Source of the DNA: Streptomyces sennicomposti
GTDB lineage: Bacteria; Actinomycetota; Actinomycetes; Streptomycetales; Streptomycetaceae
Direction: 5' to 3'
Assembly (NCBI RefSeq): GCF_019890635.1
Contig: NZ_JAIOAB010000003.1
Location: 186,001 to 250,000 of the forward strand
Length of the DNA: 64,000 nucleotides
The notes under the pieces are model-generated. The model ran no database searches, had not been told where the DNA came from, and worked only from the letters and a program-made list of their open reading frames with translations. Every line of letters starts with the position of its first letter. Position 1 is the stretch's first letter. Below, in pieces: positions 34,411 through 42,571 of this stretch. A program made the position numbers and the translations under genes.

Positions 34411-34456
34411 TGCTGTGGCCGGGAAGGTCTGCCGGAAGGCTTTCCGGTCGCAGCAC
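34410..34456 (+). terminator. nested hairpin after the phosphatase gene
   Basis: Outer GTGCTG (34410-34415) and CAGCAC (34451-34456) enclose an inner CCGGAA/TTCCGG pair. It overlaps the stop codon. Confidence 0.6.
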
Positions 34457-34714
34457 CAGCAGCGCGCCCGGTGAGGCCGCCCGCCCCGCCACGGAGTGTC
34501 GGGCAGGCGGCGGGGCGGGCGGCGTGGCAGCGGGCCGCCGCACTGTTCGAGGGGGGAGCCGGCGGCCCGGCCGGCCTCTTGACGAGGCACCTCAGTCAAT
34601 CGACCGCCCACTGAGCGCGACAGCGCGCACACGGTACGGATGCGCGCACTCGGTTCACACCCCGTGTGAACCCGCCCGCACTACGCTGTCCGCACCGAGC
34701 CACCGGGGGCCCCT
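34457..34714 (+). other. intergenic region before the NsdA-like regulator
   Basis: No gene is visible. A perfect 15-bp inverted repeat (34476-34490 and 34509-34523) probably acts as a second terminator. A perfect operator-like palindrome follows at 34652-34672. Confidence 0.6.
34652..34672. promoter_or_regulatory. 21-bp perfect palindrome, candidate operator
   Basis: GGTTCACAC (34652-34660), three central C bases, then GTGTGAACC (34664-34672). It lies 42 bp before the regulator's ATG, a position suited to autoregulation. Confidence 0.5.
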
Positions 34715-36055
34715 ATGCAGCCCAACACTCTGCTCGACGCGATCCTGGACGAGGCGGGGATCTCGCACGCGGGCCTGGCCGCGCACGTCAACCAGGCGGG
34801 CCGCGCCCGCGGTCTGACGCTGCGCTACGAGCACACCGCCGTGGGCCGGTGGCTCAAGGGCCAGCGGCCCCGCGGCCAGGTGCCCGACCTGATCTGCGAG
34901 GTGCTGGCCGCCCGGCTGCGCCGCCCCGTCACCCTGGACGACATCGGCCTCGGCGTCCCCGGCGAACCGGCCGCCGCGCACACCACCTCGCTGTCCGGCT
35001 TCGTGGACCGGGCCACCGCCCTGTGGCGCTCGGACGAGCAGCAGCGCCCGCACGTCCTCGGGGCGCCCGCGGTGACCGGCACCCCGGCGGTGATGCCGGT
35101 ATGGGAGTGGGAGAACCCGCCCGAGGACGTCGACGTCTCCCGGGGCGGGCGGCACCGCGTCACCCCGGCGGACATCGAGACGCTGCGCGCGGCCCGCACG
35201 CACTACGAGCAGATGTACCGCAAGGCCGGCGGGGTGGCGACCCGCAGCCGGGTCGTGGGCTTCCTCAACGCCGAGACCGCGCCGCTGCTGCGCGGCGGCT
35301 ACACCGACGCCACCGGCCGCCAACTGCACCGCGCCACCGGCGCGTTGGTGGCGATCGCGGGCATCTGCGCCTACGACTCCGACGCGCACGGCCTCGCCCA
35401 GCGCTACTTCCACCAGGCGCTGCGTCTGGCCAAGGCCGGCGGCGACCGGGGGCTCGGCGCCTATGTCATAGCGCTGCTGGTCAACCAGTCGCTGTTCATG
35501 CGCGAGCACCGCCAGGCCGTCGCGTTCGCCGAGGCCGCGCTGCGCGCCGCCGGCCGGGACATCACCCCCGCGCTCGCCTCCGACCTGTACGCGATGCAGG
35601 CCAAGGCCTACGCCCACCTCGGCGACGGCACCGGCGCGCTGGCCTGCATCCGGCGCGCCGAACAGGCCGCCGAGCGCATCCGGCCCGGCCACGAGCCCGA
35701 CGAGACCGGTTACGTCCAGCCGGGACTGGTCAACGTCCAGGCCGCGGAGGCGCTGCTCAGCCTCGGCGATCTCGCCGCCGCCGAGGAGCACGCCACGGCC
35801 GCCGTCGACACCCCCGCGCACGACCGGGGCCGGGTGCACCGGCTGGCCATGCTCAGCACGATCGAACTGCGCCGGGGCAACGCCGACAAGGCGGTGGCCA
35901 CGGCCGCGCTGATGGCCGAACAGGCCCGCGGAATGGAGTCGCAGCGGCTGCGGGACCGGCTGCGCGCGGTGCGCGAGCACCTGGTGCGCAACGGCTGCGC
36001 GGGCACGGCGGAGGTGGCCGAACTCATCGACGGGGCCCTGCGCGTCCCTTGGTGA
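34715..36055 (+). CDS. NsdA-like regulator with N-terminal HTH-like and TPR-like region
   Basis: A 446-residue protein. The N-terminus (LLDAILDEAGISHAGLAAHV, NQAGRARGLTLRYEHTAVGR, WLKGQRPRG) is the degenerate HTH region of the NsdA/BldB-associated Streptomyces regulators. Residues 160-440 form tandem helical repeats resembling TPRs (AQRYFHQALRLAKAGGDRGL, AVAFAEAALRAAGRDI, AAEEHATAAVDTPAHDRG). NsdA itself is a negative regulator of sporulation and antibiotic production in S. coelicolor; this is a paralogue by architecture, not proven equivalent. It lies between two genes with TTA codons. Confidence 0.75.
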   Translation: MQPNTLLDAILDEAGISHAGLAAHVNQAGRARGLTLRYEHTAVGRWLKGQRPRGQVPDLICEVLAARLRRPVTLDDIGLGVPGEPAAAHTTSLSGFVDRATALWRSDEQQRPHVLGAPAVTGTPAVMPVWEWENPPEDVDVSRGGRHRVTPADIETLRAARTHYEQMYRKAGGVATRSRVVGFLNAETAPLLRGGYTDATGRQLHRATGALVAIAGICAYDSDAHGLAQRYFHQALRLAKAGGDRGLGAYVIALLVNQSLFMREHRQAVAFAEAALRAAGRDITPALASDLYAMQAKAYAHLGDGTGALACIRRAEQAAERIRPGHEPDETGYVQPGLVNVQAAEALLSLGDLAAAEEHATAAVDTPAHDRGRVHRLAMLSTIELRRGNADKAVATAALMAEQARGMESQRLRDRLRAVREHLVRNGCAGTAEVAELIDGALRVPW

Positions 36056-36097
36056 CGCTGCGATATTGCCACTGACCTGACGGAAGGTGGCAGAACC

Positions 36098-36637
36098 GTG
36101 CAGTGGACGAAACAGAACGAACAAACTGTGTACGCAAACCGCTGGTTCACCGTCAACCTCGCGGATGTGGAGCTGCCGGACGGCCGGCATCTGGACCACT
36201 TCCTGATCCGGCTGCGGCCCGTCGCCGTGGCCACCGTGGTCAACGAGGCCAACGAGGTGCTGCTGTTGTGGCGGCACCGCTTCATCACCGACAGCTGGGG
36301 CTGGGAACTCGCGGCGGGCGTCGTCGAGGACGGCGAGGACGTCGCCCGCGCCGCCGCCCGGGAACTGGAGGAGGAGACGGGCTGGCGTCCCGGCCCCCTG
36401 CACCATCTGATGAGCGTCGAGCCGTCCAACGGCCTCACCGACGCCCGGCACCACATCTACTGGACCGACCGCGCCGAGTACATCGGCCACCCGGTGGACG
36501 ACTTCGAGTCCGACCGCCGCGAATGGGTCCCCCTCAAGATCGTCCCCGACCTGATCGCCCGGGGCGAGATCCCGGCCGCGAACATGGCGGCGGCCTTACT
36601 CCTCCTCCACCACCACCGCCTCACCCAGGAAGGCTGA
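36098..36637 (+). CDS. Nudix hydrolase (ADP-ribose pyrophosphatase type), TTA-containing
   Basis: A 179-residue enzyme that cleaves a nucleoside-diphosphate-X substrate, most similar in pattern to ADP-ribose pyrophosphatases. The Nudix box reads GVVEDGEDVARAAARELEEE followed by TG and carries the full GX5EX7REX2EEXG set of metal-binding residues. The GTG start follows GGAAGG. A TGCCAC/GTGGCA inverted repeat flanks that binding site and might mask it. Codon 167 is TTA (36596-36598), so synthesis should need bldA tRNA. It follows the NsdA-like gene by 42 bp and may be co-transcribed. Confidence 0.88.
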   Translation: MQWTKQNEQTVYANRWFTVNLADVELPDGRHLDHFLIRLRPVAVATVVNEANEVLLLWRHRFITDSWGWELAAGVVEDGEDVARAAARELEEETGWRPGPLHHLMSVEPSNGLTDARHHIYWTDRAEYIGHPVDDFESDRREWVPLKIVPDLIARGEIPAANMAAALLLLHHHRLTQEG

Positions 36638-36646
36638 GCGAAAACA

Positions 36647-36720
36647 GAGGGGCGAGAGAGGGACGCGAAAGAGGGACGCGAAAGAGGGGCGCAAAAGAGG
36701 GGCGCGGGGAACTGCGCGAA
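36647..36720. repeat. 13-bp tandem repeats merging into a dispersed repeat
   Basis: GAGGGACGCGAAA (36658-36670 and 36671-36683), GAGGGGCGCAAAA (36684-36696) and GAGGGGCGCGGGG (36697-36709) are four tandem 13-mers, preceded by an 11-mer variant. The last runs into AACTGCGCGAA. Inverted, 36694-36720 is a copy of the TTCCCCGCGCCCC element found at 27251 and 54350. Confidence 0.8.
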
Positions 36721-36845
36721 GGGGGTCTGGGGGGCGAAGCCCGCCCAGGGACGGGACGGGAAGGGGCGGCGGGGGCGAAACCATCGGACCCCGTCGCCCG
36801 CTCACCCCGCACCCAGCACCTCCACGCGGCCCGGCGCAGCAGCCC

Positions 36846-37718
36846 TCACCCGTAGGTGTAGAACCCCGACCCGGACTTCCGCCCCAGCCGCCCCGCGTCC
36901 ACCATCCGCTGGAGCAGCGGCGGAGCGGCGTACAGCGGCTCCTTGTACTCCTCGTACATCGAGTAAGCGACCGAGGCGACGGTGTCCAGCCCGATGAGAT
37001 CGGACAGCTTGAGCGGCCCCATGGGATGCGCACACCCCAGCTCCATGCCGTTGTCGATGTCCTCCCGGCTGGCGATCCCCGACTCGAACATCCGGATCGC
37101 GGACAGCAGATACGGGATCAGCAGCGCGTTCACCACGAACCCGGACCGGTCCTGCGCCCGGATCGCGTGCTTGCCCAGCACCTTCTCGGTGAACAGCTGC
37201 GCCCGGCTCAGCGTCCCCTCGGACGTGGTCAGCGCCGGGATCAGCTCGACGAGCTTCTGCACCGGGGCCGGGTTGAAGAAGTGGATGCCGATGACGTGGT
37301 CGGGCCGCGAGGTGGCGACCGCCAGCTTGACCAGCGGGATCGAGGAGGTGTTGGAGGCGAGGATCGCGTCCGGGCGGGTGACGACCTGGTCGAGAACCTG
37401 GAAGATCTCGGTCTTGACCTGCTCGTTCTCCACCACGGCCTCGATCACCAGATCGCGGTCGGCGAACTCGCCGAGATCGGTGGTGAAGCTGAGGCGCGCC
37501 TGCGTGGCGTCCCGCTCCTCCTCGCTGATCTTGCCGCGCTCGGCGGCCTTGGCCAGGGAGTTGAACAGCCGGGTACGGCCGATCTCCAGCGCCTCGCCGG
37601 TGGTCTCGGCGACCTTCACGTCCAGGCCGGACCGGGCGCACACCTCGGCGATGCCCGCGCCCATCTGGCCGCAGCCCACCACACCGACGCGTGCAATGTC
37701 TGCCGAAATGCCGGTCAC
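36846..37718 (-). CDS. 3-hydroxybutyryl-CoA dehydrogenase
   Basis: A 290-residue NAD(P)-dependent enzyme interconverting 3-hydroxybutyryl-CoA and acetoacetyl-CoA. The Rossmann motif is RVGVVGCGQMGAGIAEVCAR. The family signatures IEAVVENEQVK, ASNTSSIP and HFFNPAPVQKLVELI include the catalytic His. The C-terminal domain has RSGFVVNALLIPYLLSAIRM and HPMGPLKLSDLIGLD. The GTG at 37718 has AAGGGA at good spacing. It is monocistronic here and probably serves fatty acid, PHB or ethylmalonyl-CoA metabolism. Confidence 0.95.
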   Translation of the reverse strand: MTGISADIARVGVVGCGQMGAGIAEVCARSGLDVKVAETTGEALEIGRTRLFNSLAKAAERGKISEEERDATQARLSFTTDLGEFADRDLVIEAVVENEQVKTEIFQVLDQVVTRPDAILASNTSSIPLVKLAVATSRPDHVIGIHFFNPAPVQKLVELIPALTTSEGTLSRAQLFTEKVLGKHAIRAQDRSGFVVNALLIPYLLSAIRMFESGIASREDIDNGMELGCAHPMGPLKLSDLIGLDTVASVAYSMYEEYKEPLYAAPPLLQRMVDAGRLGRKSGSGFYTYG

Positions 37719-37891
37719 ATCGTCCCTTTCGCAGATCCTACGGGGGTGCGCAGGCGGCCATGGGTGCGGTGCCTGCTCCGAACGTGCACGTTACCCCCTG
37801 TCGTAACGATGATCGATCGCCCGGGTCGTGCATGCTGACCCGGTACACGATCCGTGACCGCGCGGATCCGGGGCGTACAGGGAGTGTCCGG

Positions 37892-39145
37892 ATGAGCCGA
37901 GTGACCCGGCGGGCGTTCACGGTGGCCGCTCTGTCGACGCTGGCGGTGACGCACGGCGCGAGCGCCGCACCGGCCGCGCCCCAGCCGCCGGGCGGGGCCG
38001 CCGGGCCGCGCGGCAAGCGGGCCGCGACCGAGCTGCGCGGCATGTGGCTGGCGACCGTGAGCAACCGCGACTGGCCCTCGCGCACCGGGCTGAGCGTCGC
38101 CCGCCAGCGCGGCGAGCTGACCGCCCTGCTCGACGCCGCGGTGCGCCGCCGCCTCAACACGGTCTTCCTCCAGGTCCGGCCGGCCGCCGACGCGCTGTGG
38201 CCGTCGCCGTACGAACCGTGGTCGCAGTTCCTCACCGGGACGCAGGGCAAGGACCCCGGCTGGGACCCGCTGGGCACCGCCGTCGCGGAGGCGCACGCGC
38301 GCGGTCTGAAGCTGCACGCCTGGTTCAACCCGTACCGGGTCGCCCTCACCGCCGACCGGAGCCGGCTCGCCGCCTCGCACCCGGCGCGCAAGCACCCGGA
38401 CTGGGTGGTGGCCTACGGCGGCAAGCTCTACTACAACCCGGGCCTGCCCGAGGTACGGGCCTTCGTGCAGGAGGCCATGCTGGACGCGGTGCGCAAGTAC
38501 CCCGTGGACGGCGTGCACTTCGACGACTACTTCTACCCGTACCCGGAGGCCGGCCAGACCTTCGACGACGCGGCCGCCTACGCCGAGTACGGCGGCGGTT
38601 TCGCGAGCCGGGCCGCCTGGCGGCGGGACAACATCGACAAGCTGGTGCGCGAGACGGCCGCCGCCGTCGCCCGGACCAGGCCCGGCGCGCAGTTCGGGAT
38701 CAGCCCCTTCGGCGTGTGGCGCAACGCCGCCACGGACGCGCGCGGCTCGGCCACCAAGGCGGGCGCGCAGTCGTACGACGATCTGTACGCCGACACCCGC
38801 AGGTGGGTGCGGGAGGGCTGGATCGACTACATCGTCCCGCAGCTGTACTGGGCCATCGGCCTGGCCGCCGCCGACTACGCGAAGCTGGTGCCCTGGTGGG
38901 CCGAGACGGCGCGGGGCAGCCGCACCCGGCTGTACGTGGGGGAGGCGCTGTACCGGGCGGGGGAGAAGGACTCGGCCTGGCGGGACCCCGACGAGCTGTC
39001 GCGGCACCTCACGCTGGCGAAGAAGTACCCGGAGGTGCGCGGGCACGTGTTCTTCGCCGCCAAGGAGGTCGCCGCCGATCCCGTCGGCGCGATGGCGCGG
39101 GTGGTCGCCGCCCACTACCGGCAGACGGCGAACGCCCCGCGCTGA
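37892..39145 (+). CDS. Tat-exported GH10-like family protein (DUF187/YngK type)
   Basis: A 417-residue secreted protein. The N-terminus MSRVTRRAFTVAALSTLAV has a twin-arginine signal with an AxA cleavage region (GASAA). The mature part matches the glycosyl-hydrolase-like 10 family (PF02638): ELRGMWLATVSNRDWPSR, NTVFLQVRPAADALWPS, LHAWFNPYRV, DGVHFDDYFYPYPE, GISPFGVWRN and IVPQLYWAIG. It probably acts on a cell-wall or extracellular glycan; the substrate is unknown. ATG 37892 follows GGGAG. Confidence 0.9.
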   Translation: MSRVTRRAFTVAALSTLAVTHGASAAPAAPQPPGGAAGPRGKRAATELRGMWLATVSNRDWPSRTGLSVARQRGELTALLDAAVRRRLNTVFLQVRPAADALWPSPYEPWSQFLTGTQGKDPGWDPLGTAVAEAHARGLKLHAWFNPYRVALTADRSRLAASHPARKHPDWVVAYGGKLYYNPGLPEVRAFVQEAMLDAVRKYPVDGVHFDDYFYPYPEAGQTFDDAAAYAEYGGGFASRAAWRRDNIDKLVRETAAAVARTRPGAQFGISPFGVWRNAATDARGSATKAGAQSYDDLYADTRRWVREGWIDYIVPQLYWAIGLAAADYAKLVPWWAETARGSRTRLYVGEALYRAGEKDSAWRDPDELSRHLTLAKKYPEVRGHVFFAAKEVAADPVGAMARVVAAHYRQTANAPR

Positions 39146-39160
39146 GCTGAGGGTTCAGGT

Positions 39161-39201
39161 CCCGGGCGGCGCCGCGCCCCGCGAGGCGGGCGCCGCCCGG
39201 G
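39161..39201. terminator. bidirectional terminator
   Basis: CCCGGGCGGCGCC (39161-39173) and GGCGCCGCCCGGG (39189-39201) are perfect inverse complements. They lie between convergent genes, with outer GAGGGT/ACCCTC pairing. Confidence 0.85.
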
Positions 39202-39210
39202 CACGCACCC

Positions 39211-39414
39211 TCAGCGCTGTTGCCGTTGTTCCTCGTGGTGCCGGATCTGGCAGTCGGGGCCGGGTGACATCACGGCCTCGTGCCCGTCCGGGAAACGGAC
39301 GCGGTAGGGCGGGTTGCCCTCCGCTCCCATGACCTCGACGACTTCGGTGATCTGGTCGTGCTGGCCGACCACCCTGCCGTGCTGGACGAGCTTGTCGCCC
39401 ACGGTTGCGCGCAT
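39211..39414 (-). CDS. DUF1918 small protein
   Basis: A 67-residue protein matching DUF1918: MRATVGDKLVQHGRVVGQHD, then EVMGAEGNPPYRVRFPDGHE and a C-terminal Cys. It is an SH3-like small fold, common in several copies in Streptomyces and with no known function. It is monocistronic. Confidence 0.85.
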   Translation of the reverse strand: MRATVGDKLVQHGRVVGQHDQITEVVEVMGAEGNPPYRVRFPDGHEAVMSPGPDCQIRHHEEQRQQR

Positions 39415-39538
39415 TGGCGGGCCTCCTCACCAGGTGTGAGAGCAGCTGTCCTCGGACTTCGAGTCTACGGCGCGGAGCGCGGCCGGGCCGGTGTGCGGCG
39501 GAACCGGGATGTGCGGTCGGTACCGGAGTCTTCGCCGG

Positions 39539-40588
39539 TCAGCCGCGCGCCCGCTGGGTGACGGCGATGCAGACGAGCACGGCGGCGGCCGTCACGGGGG
39601 CGGCCGGCGTCAGCAGCTCGCCGAGCAGCAGCACCGACCACACCAGTGTGAGCAGGGGCTGCGCCAGCTGCAACTGGCTGGCCTTGGGGATGCCGATGGA
39701 GGCCATGCCGCGGTACCAGACGACCATGCCGAGGAACTGCGAGCCGGCCGCCAGCCACAGCACCCCGGCCACGCTGTGCGCCCCCAGGTGCACCGGCTCG
39801 TATGCCAGTGCGGTCACCGCGCCCGGCACGGTGACCGGGAGACACAGCACCAGCGCCCAGGCGATGACCTGCCAGCCGGGCATGACCCGGGCCAGTCGGC
39901 CGCCCTCGGTGTACCCGGCGGCGCACACCAGCAGCGCGCCGAAGAGGTAGGCGTCGGCGGCGGTCAGCGCGCCGCCGCTCTGCTGCACGGTGAAGGCGAC
40001 CACGGCCGCCGCGCCGGCCAGCGCCGCCGCCCAGAACGTCCGCGAGGGACGGGCGCCGACGCGCAGCGCGGACAGCAGCGCCGTGGTGAGCGGCAGCAGG
40101 CCGACGACGACGGCGGCGTGCGCGGTGGTCGAGGTCTCCAGGGCGAGCGTGGTCAGCAGCGGGAACCCGAGGACCACGCCGAGGGCGACGACGGCCAGCC
40201 CGGGCCAGTGCCGGCGCGCGGGCGGCGCCACCCGCAGCGCCAGCAGACAGCCGCCCGCGATCACGGCGGCGAGCACACTGCGCACGCCCACCAGCGCCCA
40301 GGGCCCGAACCCCTCCAGCCCCCAGGCGGTGGCGGGAAACGTCAGCGAGAAGACCACGACCCCGAGCCCGGCCTGAAGCAGCCCGCCCCGCGCCCGCTCA
40401 CGTGCGCCCCCTCCACGGCCCGGCGCGGGCCCGTCCCCGGGGACGGGGGTTCCGGCGGTGGCGGCGGGGCTGTCCGGGGCGACGCGGCCGTGGGTCGGGG
40501 CGGCCCCGGTCCCGGCGGTCGCGGAGGGCGGCGGGGCGGTGGTCACCGCTATCGCGGTCTGTGCGGTAGCGCTACTCTTGGCTCTCAT
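39539..40588 (-). CDS. EamA/DMT-family exporter
   Basis: A 349-residue membrane protein with about ten hydrophobic helices starting near residue 70. The two EamA repeats end in ALETSTTAHAAVVVGLLPL and GIPKASQLQLAQPLLTLVWS, the conserved DMT exporter ends. It probably exports an amino acid or related metabolite. The first 65 residues are low-complexity Ala/Pro/Gly and unlikely to be conserved, so the true start may be internal. As drawn, its ATG overlaps the divergent MocR ATG on the other strand. Confidence 0.85.
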   Translation of the reverse strand: MRAKSSATAQTAIAVTTAPPPSATAGTGAAPTHGRVAPDSPAATAGTPVPGDGPAPGRGGGARERARGGLLQAGLGVVVFSLTFPATAWGLEGFGPWALVGVRSVLAAVIAGGCLLALRVAPPARRHWPGLAVVALGVVLGFPLLTTLALETSTTAHAAVVVGLLPLTTALLSALRVGARPSRTFWAAALAGAAAVVAFTVQQSGGALTAADAYLFGALLVCAAGYTEGGRLARVMPGWQVIAWALVLCLPVTVPGAVTALAYEPVHLGAHSVAGVLWLAAGSQFLGMVVWYRGMASIGIPKASQLQLAQPLLTLVWSVLLLGELLTPAAPVTAAAVLVCIAVTQRARG

Positions 40589-42086
40589 GCATGAGCGTAG
40601 CAGTGTCGGTGAACTCGCCCAACAGCTTCGACAGGAGCTGAACCGCTACTCACCCGGCGGAAAGCTGCCGTCCAGTCGGGCCCTGGTCGAGCGGTACCGG
40701 GTCAGCCCGGTCACCGTCTCCCGCGCCCTGGCGCAGCTCGCCGCCGAGGGCCTGGTGGTGACCCGCCCCGGCGCGGGCGCCTTCCGCGCCGCACCGCACG
40801 CGCCCGCCGCCCCCGCCGGCGACACCTCCTGGCAGACCGTCGCGCTCAGCGCCGACGCCGGCGGCGAGCCCGTGCCCCGTACGGTGGACGCCTCCGGGGT
40901 CACCGTCTCGCTCGCCGCACCGCCGCCCGGGGTGATCGAGTTCAACGGCGGCTATCTGCACCCCTCCCTCCAGCCCGAGCGGGCCATGGCCGCCGCCCTC
41001 TCCCGCGCCGGCCGCCGCCCCGGCGCCTGGGCCCGCCCGCCGCTGGAGGGCCTGCCGGAACTGCGCGAGTGGTTCGCCCGGTACATCGGCGGCCCCGGCG
41101 GCACGGTCACCGCCGCCGAGGTGCTGATCGCCGCCGGCGGCCAGTCCGCGCTGACCACGGCGCTGCGCGCCCTGGCCCCGCCCGGCGCGCCGGTCCTCGT
41201 GGAGTCGCCGACCTACCCGGGCATGCTGGCCATCGCGCGGGCCTCCGGGCTGCGGCCCGTACCGGTGCCGGTCGACGCCGACGGCGTTCGGCCCGAACTG
41301 CTCGCCGACGCCTTCCGGGCCAGCGGCGCCCGGGTGTTCGTCTGCCAGCCGCTGTTCCAGAACCCCACCGGCGCGGTCCTCGCCCCGCCGCGCCGCGCCG
41401 AGGTGCTGCGGATCGCCCGCGAGGCCGGCGCGTTCGTGGTCGAGGACGACTTCGTCCGCCGGCTCGCCCACGAGGACGCGGGACCGCTGCCGCCCCCGCT
41501 GGCCGCCGACGACCCGGACGGCGCCGTCGTGCACGTGGGCTCGCTCACCAAGGCCACCTCGCCGAGTTTCCGGGTGTGCGCGCTCGCCGCCCGCGGACCC
41601 GCGCTGCAACGGCTGCGCGCCATCCAGGTCGTGGACAGCTTCTTCGTGCCCAGGCCGCTCCAGGAGGCCGCGCTCGAACTGGTCGGCTCGCCCGCCTGGC
41701 CCCGCCATCTGCGCAACCTGGCCGCCGAGTTGAAGTCCCGCCGGGACGCCATGACGGGCGCGCTGCGGCACGTGCTGCCGGAACTCGCCCTGCCGCACAT
41801 CCCGTCCGGCGGCTACCACCTGTGGCTGCGCCTGCCCGACGGAGCGCACGAGTCCGACCTGGCCGCCGCCGCCCTGCGCGCGGGCGTCACCCTCACCCCG
41901 GGCCGCCCCTACTTCAGCGCCGAACCCCCCGCCGCCCACGTGAGGCTGAGCTTCGCCGCGGTCGCCGGGACCGCCGAGATCACCGAGGGCGTACGCCGGC
42001 TGCGGGCGGCCTGCGACGACGTGCTCGGGCCGGGACGGGAAAACGGATCGACACCGCCGCCGGACCTTGCCACCCTCCTGCCATGA
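40587..42086 (+). CDS. MocR-type regulator (GntR HTH fused to aminotransferase)
   Basis: A 499-residue protein. Residues 1-70 form a GntR winged HTH (LPSSRALVERYRVSPVTVSR, ALAQLAAEGLVVTRPGAG). Residues 110-480 form a fold-type I aminotransferase-like domain with the PLP lysine in VGSLTKATSPSFRVC. It probably binds PLP or an amino-acid aldimine as effector. It is divergent from an EamA exporter, a frequent MocR target. TACTCT (40573-40578) lies where a -10 would make a leaderless message. The stop overlaps the downstream acetyltransferase start as ATGA. Confidence 0.9.
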   Translation: MHERSSVGELAQQLRQELNRYSPGGKLPSSRALVERYRVSPVTVSRALAQLAAEGLVVTRPGAGAFRAAPHAPAAPAGDTSWQTVALSADAGGEPVPRTVDASGVTVSLAAPPPGVIEFNGGYLHPSLQPERAMAAALSRAGRRPGAWARPPLEGLPELREWFARYIGGPGGTVTAAEVLIAAGGQSALTTALRALAPPGAPVLVESPTYPGMLAIARASGLRPVPVPVDADGVRPELLADAFRASGARVFVCQPLFQNPTGAVLAPPRRAEVLRIAREAGAFVVEDDFVRRLAHEDAGPLPPPLAADDPDGAVVHVGSLTKATSPSFRVCALAARGPALQRLRAIQVVDSFFVPRPLQEAALELVGSPAWPRHLRNLAAELKSRRDAMTGALRHVLPELALPHIPSGGYHLWLRLPDGAHESDLAAAALRAGVTLTPGRPYFSAEPPAAHVRLSFAAVAGTAEITEGVRRLRAACDDVLGPGRENGSTPPPDLATLLP

Positions 42087-42520
42087 CCGACACCCCGCAG
42101 CTCGCCGACGGCTACGAGATCTCCGCCGACCCCGACCGCATCGACGCCGAGCGCGTCCACCACTGGCTGTCCACCGACGCCTACTGGGCGCTCGGCCGCA
42201 CCCGCGACAAGCAGGACCGGGCCATCGCCGGCTCGCTGAACTTCGGGGTGTTCGACACCGCCTCCGGCGCGCAGGCGGCGTACGCGCGCGTGGTCACCGA
42301 CGAGGCGACCTTCGCCTGGCTGTGCGACGTGTACGTCGACCCGGCCGTCCGGGGCAAGGGCATCGGCACGGCGCTCGTCGGCGCCGTACGCGACCACCTG
42401 CGGCCCTACGGGCTGCGCAGGATCCTGCTCGCCACCGCCGACGCGCACGGCGTCTACGAGAAGCTCGGCTTCCGGCCGCTGGACCGTCCGGAGCGGTGGA
42501 TGGCGCTCGCTTTCGACTGA
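42083..42520 (+). CDS. GNAT-family N-acetyltransferase
   Basis: A 145-residue acetyltransferase. The acetyl-CoA-binding motif is VRGKGIGTALVGAVRDHL, preceded by LCDVYVDPA and followed by RRILLATADAHGVYEKLGF. The acceptor substrate is unknown. It overlaps the MocR stop by four bases, so it is part of that transcript and possibly of the same detoxification or amino-acid circuit. Confidence 0.9.
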   Translation: MTDTPQLADGYEISADPDRIDAERVHHWLSTDAYWALGRTRDKQDRAIAGSLNFGVFDTASGAQAAYARVVTDEATFAWLCDVYVDPAVRGKGIGTALVGAVRDHLRPYGLRRILLATADAHGVYEKLGFRPLDRPERWMALAFD

Positions 42521-42571
42521 CACCGTGCGCCACCCCTTGACCCGCACACCCGTGCGGCCCACGATCGCCGC

